From contig MCFH01000028.1 in assembly GCA_002104945.1 (NCBI GenBank), forward strand, positions 558,001-622,000: 64,000 bases of DNA, written 5' to 3'. Source of the DNA: Piromyces finnis (Eukaryota > Neocallimastigomycota > Neocallimastigomycetes > Neocallimastigales > Neocallimastigaceae). The translations under genes were made by a program, and so were the position numbers. The first letter of the stretch is position 1, and each line of letters starts with the position of its first letter. Below, one piece after another: positions 1-23,995 of the stretch. The notes beneath the pieces were generated by a model. The model was given only the letters and a program-made list of their open reading frames with translations. It had not been told where the DNA came from and searched no databases.

Positions 1-790
1 AAAATCATTAATATGTATATGCTTTGCTATTATTGACTAGTAAACTACACAGAAGGATAACACATATATAAACGAAAAATACCTTATATTCGTAAATACT
101 CAATTTTAAAGTACATATTTTGATTATCAAAAATATTTATATAAAAAATATAAATATAAAAAGGAATACAATGATAAAATGAAGCAATAAAGGAATAAAT
201 AATATATAACAAAAAAGCATGTTAGCTCGTAATAAATACATTCAATTCATCCAATAACTTGGTTAATATTATTTCAGTAACATATTCTTAACTTTTAAAA
301 ATACAAATAAGTTAAATTTAATAATAATGATAGTTAAAGAAAATGATAATATCGATATATGATTTTTTTTTTTTTTAAATATAAATGTATAAAGTGATTA
401 TAAAAATAATTGAAATAAAAAAAGAAAACAAAAAAAAAATAATAACTATGAATTTTAATATATCACAGCCTTGAAGCAATACCTATTACATCATAATAAT
501 TTAAATACTAATAGTTAATTAATTATACCACAACTCTTAATTATATACAAAATAATACAAAGAATAAAAAATAAAAACAATACTATAATTTTTTTTCTTC
601 CTTTTCTTACTAGCAATGTAGAAATATAAAAGAATTAACCGTTTAAATTATAATGTATATACCTTTTTTAGCACAAAATTCTATATACAATAAATAATAT
701 CAAGAGGATGAAATAATACAAAGATTTTTCTAAAATTTTCTAAAATATTTAAAAATACATCAATATAATCCTAAATATATTAATTAAAAA
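1..790. other. Intergenic, AT-rich
   Basis: No coding signal or RNA gene is visible on either strand. The stretch is very AT-rich with short A and T runs. It includes the 5' region and presumably the promoter of the gene starting at 791, but no distinct TATA element stands out from the background. Confidence 0.5.
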
Positions 791-3700
791 ATGGGAAAGA
801 AAAATAAAATATTTGGAAATACATTAGATTATTTAGTCAAACGTGCCGAAGATGAGTTAAAAAAAACAAATATTAATTTAGATAGTAGTACAAAAAGCTT
901 AAAAAAGAAACCTATTACAAGTAGATATGTAGTAAAGCATATTCCGCCTGAAATACAAGAATTCGTACAGTTTTTTACTAAGAATGAAGGTTGGCTGTTA
1001 TATATAATTTAACAAACATTTAATATACATTAATAAACATTACAATAATAATTTATTTTATATATATATATATAATATATACATTAAAATTAAATGACTT
1101 TAAAAAGTTTGGAATGTAGAAGGAATATTTAGAAAAAATTCATCAGTAAAAGACTTAAAAAAAGCCAAAAAAATAATAGAAGATGGTATATATTATATAA
1201 ATATAATGTTATTAATTACTAGATTATAATAGTTTATATGTATTAATTAAAAATATATAAAAATTTAGAGGGTTCATTAAATTTGGATAAATACGACAAA
1301 GGAGATTCAATATTAGTATCAGGATTATTTAAAAATTTTCTAGCGGAAATTCAAGGAAGAATTATACCATATAAAATATATATAAAACTTAAAGAAGCAA
1401 GTATGTTAATATTTTTTAAACTTCATTAATAAAATATGTAATTAGAAACTTTTCAATACTAATTAATACATAATTTTTATGAAATGTTTATTTTTATAAG
1501 AAACTGATGCAGATTTAAAAGAAGTACTAAAAGAATTACCAATAAATAATTATGAGACATTAAATTACATTAATCAATTTGTTTTAAAAATTAATGACCA
1601 TTGTGAAACAAATTATATGAATTTATCAAATCTTAGTATTGTAATAGGACCAAATCTCTTCGAACTAACTAATGATGAAATGGTAAATTTGAACATTACT
1701 GTAATATCATCAGATATATATAAAAATATTCTACGAATAAGAAAAACTGAAAGAGATAATGCAGAAGTACATATTAATATTATTGTATTAATTTATTTTA
1801 ATAATTATAAAAAGTATATTTAAGTTTTTCAAAAAAAAAAAACAATATTTATTAATAATAAATAATAATATAGGGTACTTCAAGTATAGATCAATCTAAT
1901 TCGGATAGGTAAATATTATGACATGATAGTATTATTATATTTATGACATAGGAGCATATAAATATTTTTCAACTAATATAATGATTAAATTAAAATTATC
2001 TCTTAAAAGAAATGATAATGATAGCATGATTATAAAGAACCTTGATAGTTCTCTTAATGTTATATCTGAGCTTCCTCAATCATGTGTAATTATCAAAATA
2101 TTATAAAATATACATTATAATATTATTTGTTATAATTAATTATTTTTACTTATAAACAATAATAGACAAGTATTAATGATATTCTAAATAGTCCGGCAAC
2201 AGTGAATTTGACAAGAAGAAACAGTAAAATAAAAACAATATTCATTGATCATATAAAGGTAAAAGAAATAGTACAAAATATTAATCATCGTAATTCTTTT
2301 GTAATATGTTTTAAGTTTAATATTACATTCATATATAATTGATAATAATGTTTATAAAATGATATACATTATTATATATTTAATATAATAAAGGATAAAA
2401 TACAAAGAAGAAGAAGTTCTATTAGTATACCAATGATAAAAAATGAAAAAAGAAAGAGTGATATAAGTAATGAAAATGAAAGATTAAAATCAGATGAATA
2501 TCATGGATATGAAATATTCAACAGTGACGATTCACATAGCATGACAAAATCAGAAATAGTAAATAAAATTAGTAAGCATAACTATGAAGAAACAAACGAA
2601 CTATATGATGATACACTAAAACGTCATTTTGTTGAAAATAGCGATGACAGTTATAACGGAAGTATTCATAATCAAGATTCTGAATTCTCTCCAGAAAGCA
2701 CTAATATGGAAACAATTAATGAAGAATCATATGATTCGCTTTCTGCATCTCATCAAAATCTTCATAAAAATAATTTAGAGAAAATCTCATCAAAAAGTAA
2801 ACTTAATGAATCCACAAATTTAGATGAAGAAACTCATAAGTGTTCAGATGATAATGATAATGAAAGTTTAAGCTCTGAAAGTAGTAGTATAAGTATCGAT
2901 GAAAGTACAAATTCTGAAGAAGATGATAATAAAAGTGCTATTGAAGATGAAAATAATAAAAATGATTGTGGTAAAATAATTTAAATGAGTTACTTTATAT
3001 TTTTAATACAATAAAAAATATATATATATAAATTATTATTATTTACTAAAAATTATTTCTTGTTATTTTATATTAAATAATTATTAATTCAGTACGGGAA
3101 CAAAAAACATTCAACCATAAACATTTATTTGAAGATTCTGAAGTTTTACTTGATAATGATAATGATAATGGAAGTAAAATGAGTCATATTAGTTCAATTG
3201 AAGATACTGATTCTTTAATTATTTGCAATAATAATATAAATGATATGAAATTAATGAAAAGTGAATATTTTGATGTTATAGAAAATGATGATGAAAGAAA
3301 TGATGACGAAAGTAATTGTGAAACAATTGAAATAATAAATTATGAAAAAGATGAAAATAAACATGAAAATGAAATATTAAATAGCAATGAAATATATTAC
3401 AGTATCAATATACCTTTAAATAATGAAGATATTATTCAAAATAATAGTAAAAACAATAAGAAAAATAAAAATGAAATTTTAAAAAATTATTTAACAAATG
3501 AAGAAATCATATCAAAAGTATCAAACACCGAAAAAATAGAATTAAAACGTAAAAAATTTAGTACAGTTGGCCCAAGAAGTTCTATTAAAATTATTTTGGA
3601 TGATGAAATAGAATCAAACTTAAAAGATGCAATGAGTACTACTAACTTAAACGGTGAAAATGATCCATCTGAATTTTTAAATAAAAAACTGGAAAATAAT

Positions 3701-5800
3701 GAAAGAAACATAAATGTATCAGAAAAATCACTTAGTAAAATATTTAAAAATGATCAAAATAATGTATTTGAATCGAATATGGCATTTATTAACCAAAAAT
3801 TTGATAGTAATATTAAAGATTTAAATGAAGATGTTAAATATTATAATTCTAATTATAGTATATTTTATGACAAGATGGAAAATGGTAAAGAAAATATGAA
3901 TAATGAATTTAAAGAAATGGAAAATATAAATGAAAGTAATGAAGAATTCTTTGATAGCAATGAAGATGTTAAAACCGATAAAAATACAAATTCAAATAGC
4001 GAAATAGTAGAAAAATTATTTATACCACTTAAAGGTGGTAGTGAAAGTGATGAAACTGTTGATGTTAATAAAATAAAAAATGAAATGATCGAAGAAAAGT
4101 CAGATGAAACAAATAAGCATCATAATGATGTAATAACTACACAACATACTGAAAAAGAATTAAATAATGAGATGAATGAAGAGGAAAGGAAATATGAAAA
4201 TGTTGAATTGTCAATAAATAAAATAGATAATAGTAATCATAAAAGAAAACCTAGTAAAAGAAATTCAAAAAGAGTACCAAGATGTATTAGTAAAAGCTCA
4301 GCAGCTGTATTGTCAATGCTCCAATTTGATCTTGAAAATGTTGATGTTGATAAAGTTAATGACAATGATCTGGATAATTTAATTAGTAAAACTCATAAAC
4401 GTGAAGAATCCAATCTCTCTGATAATTGTCAAGATATTTTAAATCAAAAGCCTACACTTATGAATCTAAATACCGAATTCTTTTCATGTGAGGATAATAC
4501 ATTTAACAATAGTGGCTCTAATATAAAAGAAAAAGAACCAAAATTAGATGTAATTGATTCACAATCTAATATTTCTCTTAATAAAAATAATTCATCATTA
4601 CAACAAACTATACCTAAATCACCTGCTAAACCTGCACCACCTCCACCATCCTATAATAAAATAAAAACAAAATCATCATCACTTGTAGAAGTATCTATTA
4701 CTGACATATATGAAAATGTCGAAGGAAATATAGAAGTAAATTGTTTTTTAAAATTTTATATAACAGTAATAATTATAAATATTAAATATTAAATATTATT
4801 ATATATAATTAAATATTTTAAATAGGAAAGTGAAAATCAAATAAAAACAATATCTGAAGAAATTCGCGAAAGACTTGAATATAAACGAAAGAAAAATCAT
4901 CTACCTGATGATATTAATAAAATGACATATAAAGAAATGTTGAAAGAAAAGAAAGCTATAAAACAAGAACTTGTATTATTAAAATCAATGTATACTAATA
5001 ATCACTCTAATAATAGCACATCATCTCAATGCAATCATAATGATTTTATAAATAACCCATTAAAGAATGTTGTAAGTTCTACTCTTGAAACTAACAATTC
5101 ATTAAACGGAAAACCACCACTAAATTATGATTATAATAATAACGTTATATCTAAAAAGGTATGTTATAATTAATAATAAATTGATAATATGTTTTATATA
5201 ATATTAAACTATATTAATATATAATAGCTTCAAAAAGATGATATTAAATTTATGAAAGAACTATATCAAAAATATGCTGAGATAAAATTTATGATTGCTA
5301 AACAGGTAAATAAAATACATTTTTTATGTTTTATATAAAAAGCATATTAATAAAAATACTTTATAATTAATTTTAAATAAATAGAATATGGAAATGGATA
5401 ATGATAATGAAGCTTCTTCTCTAGGGTAAATAGAAGCATTTTTTATCTAAATTATCATATATATTTCTTGTTCTAATTATAATTATTATTATTATAAATA
5501 ATATAATATTAAAAGTCTTGAAAAATTAAAACAAGAAAAATTAGCTCTCCAAATTAAATTAAAAAATTATCAAGAAGAATTTGTCGAGAAAAATGGAAGA
5601 CCAATTAAAACTTTAGACGATCAAAAGCCAATTCGACAAGACTACTTAAGATATAAAGTAAATAAATATTTACTAAAAGTAAATTTATTATTAATAATAT
5701 ATATAATATACTAATATACTAATGAATTTCATTTTAATAATAATAATAATAATAATAATAATTAAAGGAACTTAAAAAAATTCTTCAGCAATCAAGCTAA
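791..5800 (+). CDS. RhoGAP-domain protein with FAM13-like C-terminus, multi-exon
   Basis: A GTPase-activating protein for Rho-family GTPases is predicted, acting in the cytoplasm or at the membrane cortex. Exon 1 starts at ATG 791. The following exons encode VEGIFRKNSS (arginine-finger region, about 1115-1145), ILVSGLFKNFLAEIQGRIIP (about 1311-1370) and NLSIVIGPNLFE (about 1627-1662), which is the order of a RhoGAP fold. A long acidic, Asn/Ser-rich region (2400-4700) follows with a short proline stretch (PAKPAPPPPS, about 4623-4652). The C-terminal exons (4826-5800) encode LPDDINKMTYKEMLKEKKA, then EKLALQIKLKNYQ and NGRPIKTLDDQKPIRQDYLR, resembling the conserved C-terminal blocks of animal FAM13 proteins. 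Introns are 50-190 bp and typically GTAAAT or GTATRT to TAG. The stop is TAA 5798-5800. The small exon around 1874-2095 is the least certain. The RhoGAP call is firm; FAM13 orthology is inferred from the C-terminus. Confidence 0.75.
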
Positions 5801-6078
5801 ATAATAATTTTCATATAAATATAATTAGAATTGTCATTAAAAAAAAAAAAAAAAACTACTTAAAGTTGGTTTTTTTTGTCTTTTTTATTATTGTTTTAAA
5901 TTTTTATCTTTTTTTTTTTTTTTTCGTTTTTGTTTTTGCTTAATTTTTGTTTAATTTATACTATTCTATATATTTTATGAAATAATAAAATGTAATAGAT
6001 ATTATTCAAATATTCAAATAGTCATTGTCACAAGTTTATTTAATTAAAAGAAATTAATCTATCTATAATTTCCTACTT

Positions 6079-6123
<45 letters not shown>

Positions 6124-6283
6124 TAAATAAAAATCTTGAAAACTCATTTTAAAATAATTAATTTATAATTATATGTTTATAATATATTTTAGTATTCAAT
6201 ATCATTTTGAAATATATCTTAATTGTTTGTTTAAATTTTTATATAAACTTTTATGATCACACTTAAGATTATTTTAATTATTT
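5801..6283. other. Convergent intergenic region with A-tract
   Basis: This lies between the 3' ends of two convergent genes. It holds T-rich stretches near 5870-5945 and a 36-nt A-run at 6086-6121. No gene is visible. Confidence 0.6.
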
Positions 6284-9230
6284 TTAATAGCATTCTTCTT
6301 GATAGATTTCTTTATCTTGTAATTCTTGAATATTACTAGAAGCTTGATTTTCATTAATACCACCTTCTTGAATATAAATGCTTTTTAATGCGGTTTTTAC
6401 AGCACTTGGTATTGTATTTGCATTACTGTATAATTTTAAAAATAAATAATAAAAATAAAAATAAAAATAAAAACGCATATATTAGTATGTAAAAATATTT
6501 AAATTTATTAATAAACTAGTTTAGAATATTAAAATTACCCAGAAACAATTATATAAGCATTCTTTTTATCAATTAATTCATAAATAAGTTCAGCATTTTC
6601 TTTTAATTTATCTTGAACATAAATCTTTTCAGGCTAAAATAAATTCAAATAAACCAATATATATGTAAGTTAATAGAATAAAATTATTAAATTGTTATTA
6701 AAAATATTAAAAATAAAAAATTCTACTTGATCTCTTGATGGTGCTAAAAATAATTTAACATTTCCTTCTTCAACATATTTCTTTAATTCATTAGCAAAAT
6801 AATCATCACAATTGGTATTTCTATAACCAAAGAATAAATAATTTTCTTATAAATAAAATATAGATATTTATGAAAACAAGAAATATATAAATAATAAATA
6901 ATTGTACATTATTTTAATAATTATCAAATATTAAATTCTAATATAATACATTATTTACCTTTTTGACCTTGAGCAATACGTTCTTGTAAACAACATCTTA
7001 TAGAAGCAATACCAGTACCAGTACATATCATAATGACTGGTTTATCAGCAAATGAATTAAATTTCATTACACCTTCCTTTACTTCAGCATAAACTATAAA
7101 AACAAAAATTAAAAATCATTAATAATAATTACTATTATAGATTAACAATTATATAATGTATTTTACTATAATACATCATCATTTTAAAAATTTCTTACTT
7201 TTTTGTGATGGCTCAAGAGTAGAAATCCACTTTGTTGCAATACCAACTCTTCTTTCGTTATTATAATTGGTAAATTCGTTAACACCGATGATTAATTCTA
7301 TAATATTATCACCACTAACCTATTTTATTTATATATATGAATAAGCATATAAAATAAATATTCTATTATAAAATATCTTAATTACTTTTCTTGATGAAGC
7401 AATAGAGTAAGATCTAGCTTTAAGAGTTGGAATAATATCAATAATTTCTTCAATTTTTAAATCTTTAGTTGGGAATTCACATAAAATATCAAAAATTGAT
7501 TTTTTATCTTTTATACAACTTTTTACAAATGATTCCTAGTAATTAAAATTATTTTTTAATAATAATAAATTTCAATATATATATTAATATTTAAAATAAT
7601 AATAATAATAATTCAATTTAAAAAAAAAAAACTGAATATAATACAATATCTGAAAGTCTTTTTTTTTCTTCATCATTTAAATTATTTTCTATAGATGAAT
7701 ATAAAGAGAGAACCATTTTTAAACTTGGCATACCGAAAAGATCTAATGAATTTTCTAAAAGATTTCTTAAAGTTTGAGTATTTTCCCAACTAATTGGTAA
7801 TTCAATAGTATCATCAGCCTTAATAATAAATGGTTTATCAGCATTTTCTTCCCATTGAAGTTTAACAATAGCTTCAGCTACTTCTGATTGTAAATTAACT
7901 GGGACTATGTCAATAATGTCACCTGGATTATAACTATATTTCATTAAATAATAGCAATAATAATAATAATTAATTATCAATTATTTAATAAATAAATGTA
8001 AATTTATATATTTACTTTAAAGTATTAGTAGATTTTAAATGAATTGATCTTGTATCACGTAAATAATCATTTGGAGTAACTCTATCATTTTTAATAACTT
8101 CATAAATTTCATTAGCTTTATTATTTCTAACTAAAGGATCAGCATTTATTTTAAGATCATTATTAATAAATTCAACAGAAAAGTTTGATCTTTTTTTAAT
8201 ATTTTCAGCTGCACCAACTAAGCATTTTTCTTCCATATTTTTCTTTAAATCATCAATCCATGGGTATAAAGTTTGATCGTGACTACAATTACAATAATTA
8301 AAATATAAATAGAATTTATATATTTATATTAATAAAATATATATATTCATATTACTCTATTAATGATTGAAGGATTGGATATATTTCTTATAACTTACCC
8401 ATTTTCATTTCTTGCATCACCAATACCACGTTCATTAATTGGATTGGCACCTAATTGTAATAATCTTCTATATAATCTCTTTGATGGAGCATTAAATCTT
8501 TATTATTTTTGAAATTTTAAAATATATTGTATTAGTGTTATTTAACAATTAAATTCAATAATATATTATAATAAAAGAATATATTATATTTTTATTTCAT
8601 ATAAACACAATATTTTGTAAAAACAGTATATTATAATAAGATAAAAATTCATTATTACAATTTAAATCTTGAATCACCACAACCGAAAACAGCAAAATGA
8701 ATAGTAGATAAAATATATCCTGGTAATTCTTCTCTTAATAAATATTCCCAGAATTCCTTCAATAAAGTAAATAAGAATATTATTTATACCAGAATAAATA
8801 TTAATATTTTAATAATTCGTCCTACTTAAATTTTTATTTGCCAAAAAATATTTTATTATATTTACTTTCATCATTTTTGGTTCGGCACCATTACCAATTG
8901 TTGAACAAATAAAAATAACAATATCTTCATCAATTAATTTTTCCTTTTATAATATTAAATGATAATATATGATTATAATATATGATTATAAATATGAATG
9001 TTAATTATAATTTATATATATAAAGTATTTAGTTGAAAAATAATACAGCATATATATTCCGGAATTACATAAAACTAATAAAATTAAATTATTATACAAA
9101 CTTTTTCATATTGATTAATAGCCATAACTCTTTTATCTTCAAATTTATAACATTCTAAGTTTTCGGATACGGTTTGAGCAATAGCTTTACTATGACCCAT
9201 AGAAGTAGCATACAAAATTAATAACTTCAT
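6284..9230 (-). CDS. TAH18: Tah18/NDOR1-type NADPH-dependent diflavin reductase, multi-exon
   Basis: In the family this flavoprotein passes electrons from NADPH through FAD and FMN to the Fe-S protein Dre2/CIAPIN1 in cytosolic Fe-S cluster assembly. Reading the minus strand from ATG 9230, the order is: flavodoxin N-terminus MKLLILYATSMGHSKAIAQ; FICSTIGNGAEPKMM; LPGYILSTIHFAVFGCGDSR and LYRRLLQLGANPINERG. Next comes the linker and FAD domain (RVTPNDYLRDTRSIHL, SYNPGDIIDIVPVN, LKARSYSIAS). The NADPH domain follows (ICTGTGIASIRCCLQERIAQ, YLFFGYRNTNCDDYF, EKIYVQDKLKENAE), and the C-terminus ends EECY. The FWEYLLR..LPG, RRLLQLGA and RVTPNDYLRD blocks favour Tah18/NDOR1 over cytochrome P450 reductase or methionine synthase reductase. 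About ten introns interrupt it. Summed exons suggest roughly 560-600 residues, normal for the family. Dre2 itself is not in the window. Confidence 0.88.
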
Positions 9231-10556
9231 TTTTTACTCCTTTTATATTTAAATGAAAATAAAATTAGTTAAATTTAAATTATAAAATATTTAACTATTA
9301 TAATTAATCCTTAATCTTAAAATTAAAAAAATAAATGTTCATTTTTAATTTCATTTATATTTATATATTATTCTCATTATAAAAATATAATTACTTATTT
9401 CAATTCTAAAATTCTACTCGTAAAATACTTGTAAAAATTGCAAAGCACAAAAAATATAATTAATGCATAATGATAATGATATATATAAAATTTTTAGTAT
9501 ACTTAAAAGATTGGTATAAAGTTAAAAAAAAACAATTATATTCATAATATATAAACATAATATATATTAATATATAATATTATATAATATAAATATATAT
9601 ATAAAGGTTAAGTTAAAATAAAAATTAATCCTTAGAGAACTAAATCAAAATGATTAGATTATTTTAATTTTAAATTTTATAAATTTTAAATATGTAGTAT
9701 TTATGTTTTTTTTAATTACTTTTAATAATATAATAATAATAATAAAAACTTATAAATATTATATAATATTATATAATATTATTAAAATATTTTATTTAGT
9801 AAGCTATAAAAATATGTATTATGTATTGATATTAAAAAAAACTTTTATTGTTATCATTTGTTTGTTAATTTTATGACTATAAGTAATTAATTTATTATGT
9901 AAAATAAAAAATATTTCTACATTAAAAAAAATATAGACTATTTTGATTTTAAAATATTAATAATAAAAAAAACTATTATTTTGTATTTCGTATTACAATA
10001 TTAGTTTATTATTTATTTTATTATTCTGTTTTTATTTAGATTATTATTCCATTCGTTTTTACTATAACAATTTTGTAGTATTGCTAATCTACTTTTGAAT
10101 TATAAGGAACAAATTTATTTTTATTTAAATATTTAATAAAAACAACATATCATTCATAATTCACATGTTTTAACATATATTAATTTGAATGAAGAAGATT
10201 TATGTAATAAAAGAATATAATTGTTTATATATATTTTTTTTATTTAAATTAAATTTAATTAAAAATTTACTTTGGAAATTTTTTAAAGTTATTACTTTTA
10301 TTTTTTAAAAAATTTCATTATTTTTGTAATATTTGAAATTTGTTTATTTGTTATATACCATACCAAATTAAATTTATTTAATTTTTATTTAAAAAATTCG
10401 TATCAGTATTTTTTTAAAAAATACAATTTTTATTCAAATAAAATAAATGCCTTATAAAATTAGTTTTTATTGACATTATATAAAATAAGTAAAAAATATT
10501 TGAAATTGAGGAAATATAAAATTTTTAAAGGTCATTATTTCTTAAAAATATAAAAA
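9231..10556. other. Divergent promoter region between TAH18 and the adenylate kinase
   Basis: About 1.3 kb separate the two divergent start codons. The sequence is AT-rich with A and T runs and short palindromic ATATAAT stretches (9540-9600). No conserved coding signal, RNA gene or repeat copy from elsewhere in the window is visible. It presumably contains both promoters. Confidence 0.5.
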
Positions 10557-21514
<10,958 letters not shown>

Positions 21515-22188
21515 AAAGATGCATAAAATATATTAAATTTATATCGCAGTATAATTTATACTAAAATACCACAATTTCATAAATATTTAAAATTACTTTT
21601 CATATATTTAATTTATTATTTTTATAAAGTATTAATTATTTTAGAAAATATTAAATACATAAGAATGTGCCATATATTTATTTAATTTTTTCTCATACAA
21701 TTTTTTTAATTTTTTTTATTATTAGTTAATACCAGTTTAAAATATTTTTCTTTCATTGTATATAAACAACAATTTTTATATAATATATATAATAAGTATA
21801 CTTTTATGCATATTTATTTAATTACAACATAAATAAAATTTAATAATTAAAATTCATAGTTTATTTGTTTTTTATTTAAACATAATTTTCTTGTTACTAT
21901 ATAATATATAATAACATAATATAAAATCTATAATATTAATTATGTAGTATTTAATGTTATATTAAGAGGATTTTTTTATTTTATTTTATAATTATATTTT
22001 GCTTATATATAGACATTAGTTAAATAAGTTGATTACTTATTTTCTTATCTTACTTTCCTTTCATTCTTTTTTTTAGACTAGTTAGATGGTTTGTCTTGTT
22101 AATTAACTATTATTGAAATCTTAAATTTGTTGTGGGATGCGGCTTTCATTACTTCTTACTATATTTAGTTTTCTTTATTTTTTCTTTT
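21515..22188. other. Intergenic, 3' of the adenylate kinase
   Basis: AT-rich sequence with no ORF of note, no repeat copy shared with the rest of the window and no RNA gene visible. It presumably contains the 3' UTR and polyadenylation site of the adenylate kinase gene. Confidence 0.5.
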
Positions 22189-22356
22189 ATTTCTATTTCT
22201 ATTTCTATTTCTATTTCTATTTCTATTTCTATTTCTATTTCTATTTCTATTTCTATTTCTATTTCTATTTCTATTTCTATTTCTATTTCTATTTCTATTT
22301 CTATTTCTATTTCTATTTCTATTTCTATTTCTATTTCTATTTCTATTTCTATTTCT
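22189..22356. repeat. (ATTTCT)28 hexanucleotide microsatellite
   Basis: Twenty-eight perfect copies of ATTTCT run without interruption and are followed by a T-run to about 22379. The repeat opens long frames of Ile-Ser or Tyr-Phe dipeptides, which I do not treat as genes. Confidence 0.95.
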
Positions 22357-22496
22357 GTTTTTTTTTTTTTTTTTTTTTTAAATTTTTCGAGTAGTGCGGC
22401 TTTTTCTGCTATGATTTTGTGTAGTAGTAGTAGAAGTAATATTTTCCTTTTTATTGTATTTTTACGAATCTAGCTTTTTATGGATATGCTTTCTAA

Positions 22497-23995
22497 TGAT
22501 GCCCTATCAATTGTGGTGTAAGACAAGGATATTCTTTTTCTTCTATATTGTTCAATTCCTTCTTCAATGATGTTTTAAATAAATGTGAAAATTTTAATGT
22601 TAGTATAAGAAGTAAACGTTGTTGTGGTAGTCATTTCGAAGATGGTATTTCTCAATTGTTCTTGGTAAGATGTGCCTTCTCAATCTAATTCTTAATTGGG
22701 TAAATCTAAATGAAATATTTTTTAACATAAATAAATAAATAGGTGTGCTACTGCCATTGTTAAATATATCAATTTAAATTTCTTAGTTACTTGGTTATGT
22801 AAGCCCTGCTTTTTACACTGGTGTATGCTTGATTCCAATGATTTCTTGCTATACTTTTCTTGGAGTCCATTTCGATAAAAATCTTTCTCTTATTCTTATT
22901 TTATCAAATTTCAATTGCGTACAAAATAGTTCAAAAATCATTTTTCTCTTTTATGAGTTTTCAATCAGCAATTTGGGTTTCTATTGTTTTGAATAATGTA
23001 TGGTTCCAATAAAAATAGAACTTATAGAGTTCAATTACTTATTAATATAAGTATCTTATGGAATATTAATAGTTTCCATCACAAAGGTTTTGATGACATA
23101 TATGAACGAAATTCATTTATTAGTCTTATAAGAGATTCGAAAATACTGATATTTGATTTATACTTTTCAAAAAAGGAAATGTTTTATTAAATAGTGAAAA
23201 TTATATTGTGTTATTAAATATTTTGTTTGACATATTTCTCTTGCCTCACTACCCATGGGTTAAAGAATTTTGTTTGATTATATAAGAAACTTATTAAAAT
23301 TAATATTAAAGGTACAATAGAGTCATTTCTGACTGATTTTGTGTCTGTCCATGTTGTGGTAAAGATGAATAATTCTTTTATCATTTGGATTTTAGAATGT
23401 TCTGTATTTACTCAATACAAAACCTTTTACTAAACTTTTTACTCTTTTTTATAATAAATAAGAATAATTTATCTCTTAGTTACTCTCTAAAATAGAAGTA
23501 TAAAAAATTATTTATAACTATATTTTTATGTCATGGTAGAACTTTAACTTATGATGATAAAACGGAACAAAGATATTTGAATGAACTGTTTTGTAGTTCA
23601 TCTGGATCTCATATTTCATATATAAAAACTCTTGTGGCTTTTATTACCATAACAATTTTTATCATAGTAGCTTAATGAAGCTATTTTTTGATAAATTAGT
23701 ATTTCATACATTAAGGACTAATGGAAGAGTTTAATTACTGATATTTCTCTCTTTTTTATTTCATTTAATTTATTAATAAGGGACCAATCTCACAATATAA
23801 ATTTTTAAATTATATCTATATTTAAATATATTTTATTATATTTAATACATATTGATCTAATAAAAATACACCATCCTGGAGAGAAGTTGGGGTTGAGTTT
23901 TATTAGAACTAGTATAACTGAATTTATAATATATATTGATATAAATTATATAAATTATATAAATACAAAAAAAAAAAAAAAAAAAAAAAAAAAAC
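22497..23995 (+). mobile_element. Decayed LINE (non-LTR retrotransposon) with possible poly(A) tail
   Basis: Translation from 22501 gives CPINCGVRQGYSFSSILFNS and FFNDVLNKC, the GVRQG..SP..FN.F.ND region of non-LTR reverse transcriptases. Further on, in shifted frames, come FLGVHFDKNLSLILI (about 22858) and MYGSNKNRTYRVQLLINI (22996), typical of the post-catalytic part of LINE Pol. CPCCGKDE (about 23347) resembles the C-terminal CCHC-like motif. Many stops and frameshifts interrupt it, and the YADD box is not recognisable. A run of about 29 A at 23967-23995 at the downstream end fits a LINE tail on the + strand, although A-runs are common here. This is a pseudogene-grade relic truncated at its 5' end. 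Confidence 0.75.

Noticed and set aside
22132-22473. Long frames of Ile-Ser or Tyr-Phe dipeptides
   Set aside because: They exist only because the hexamer repeat has no stop codons in these frames; there is no homology outside it.
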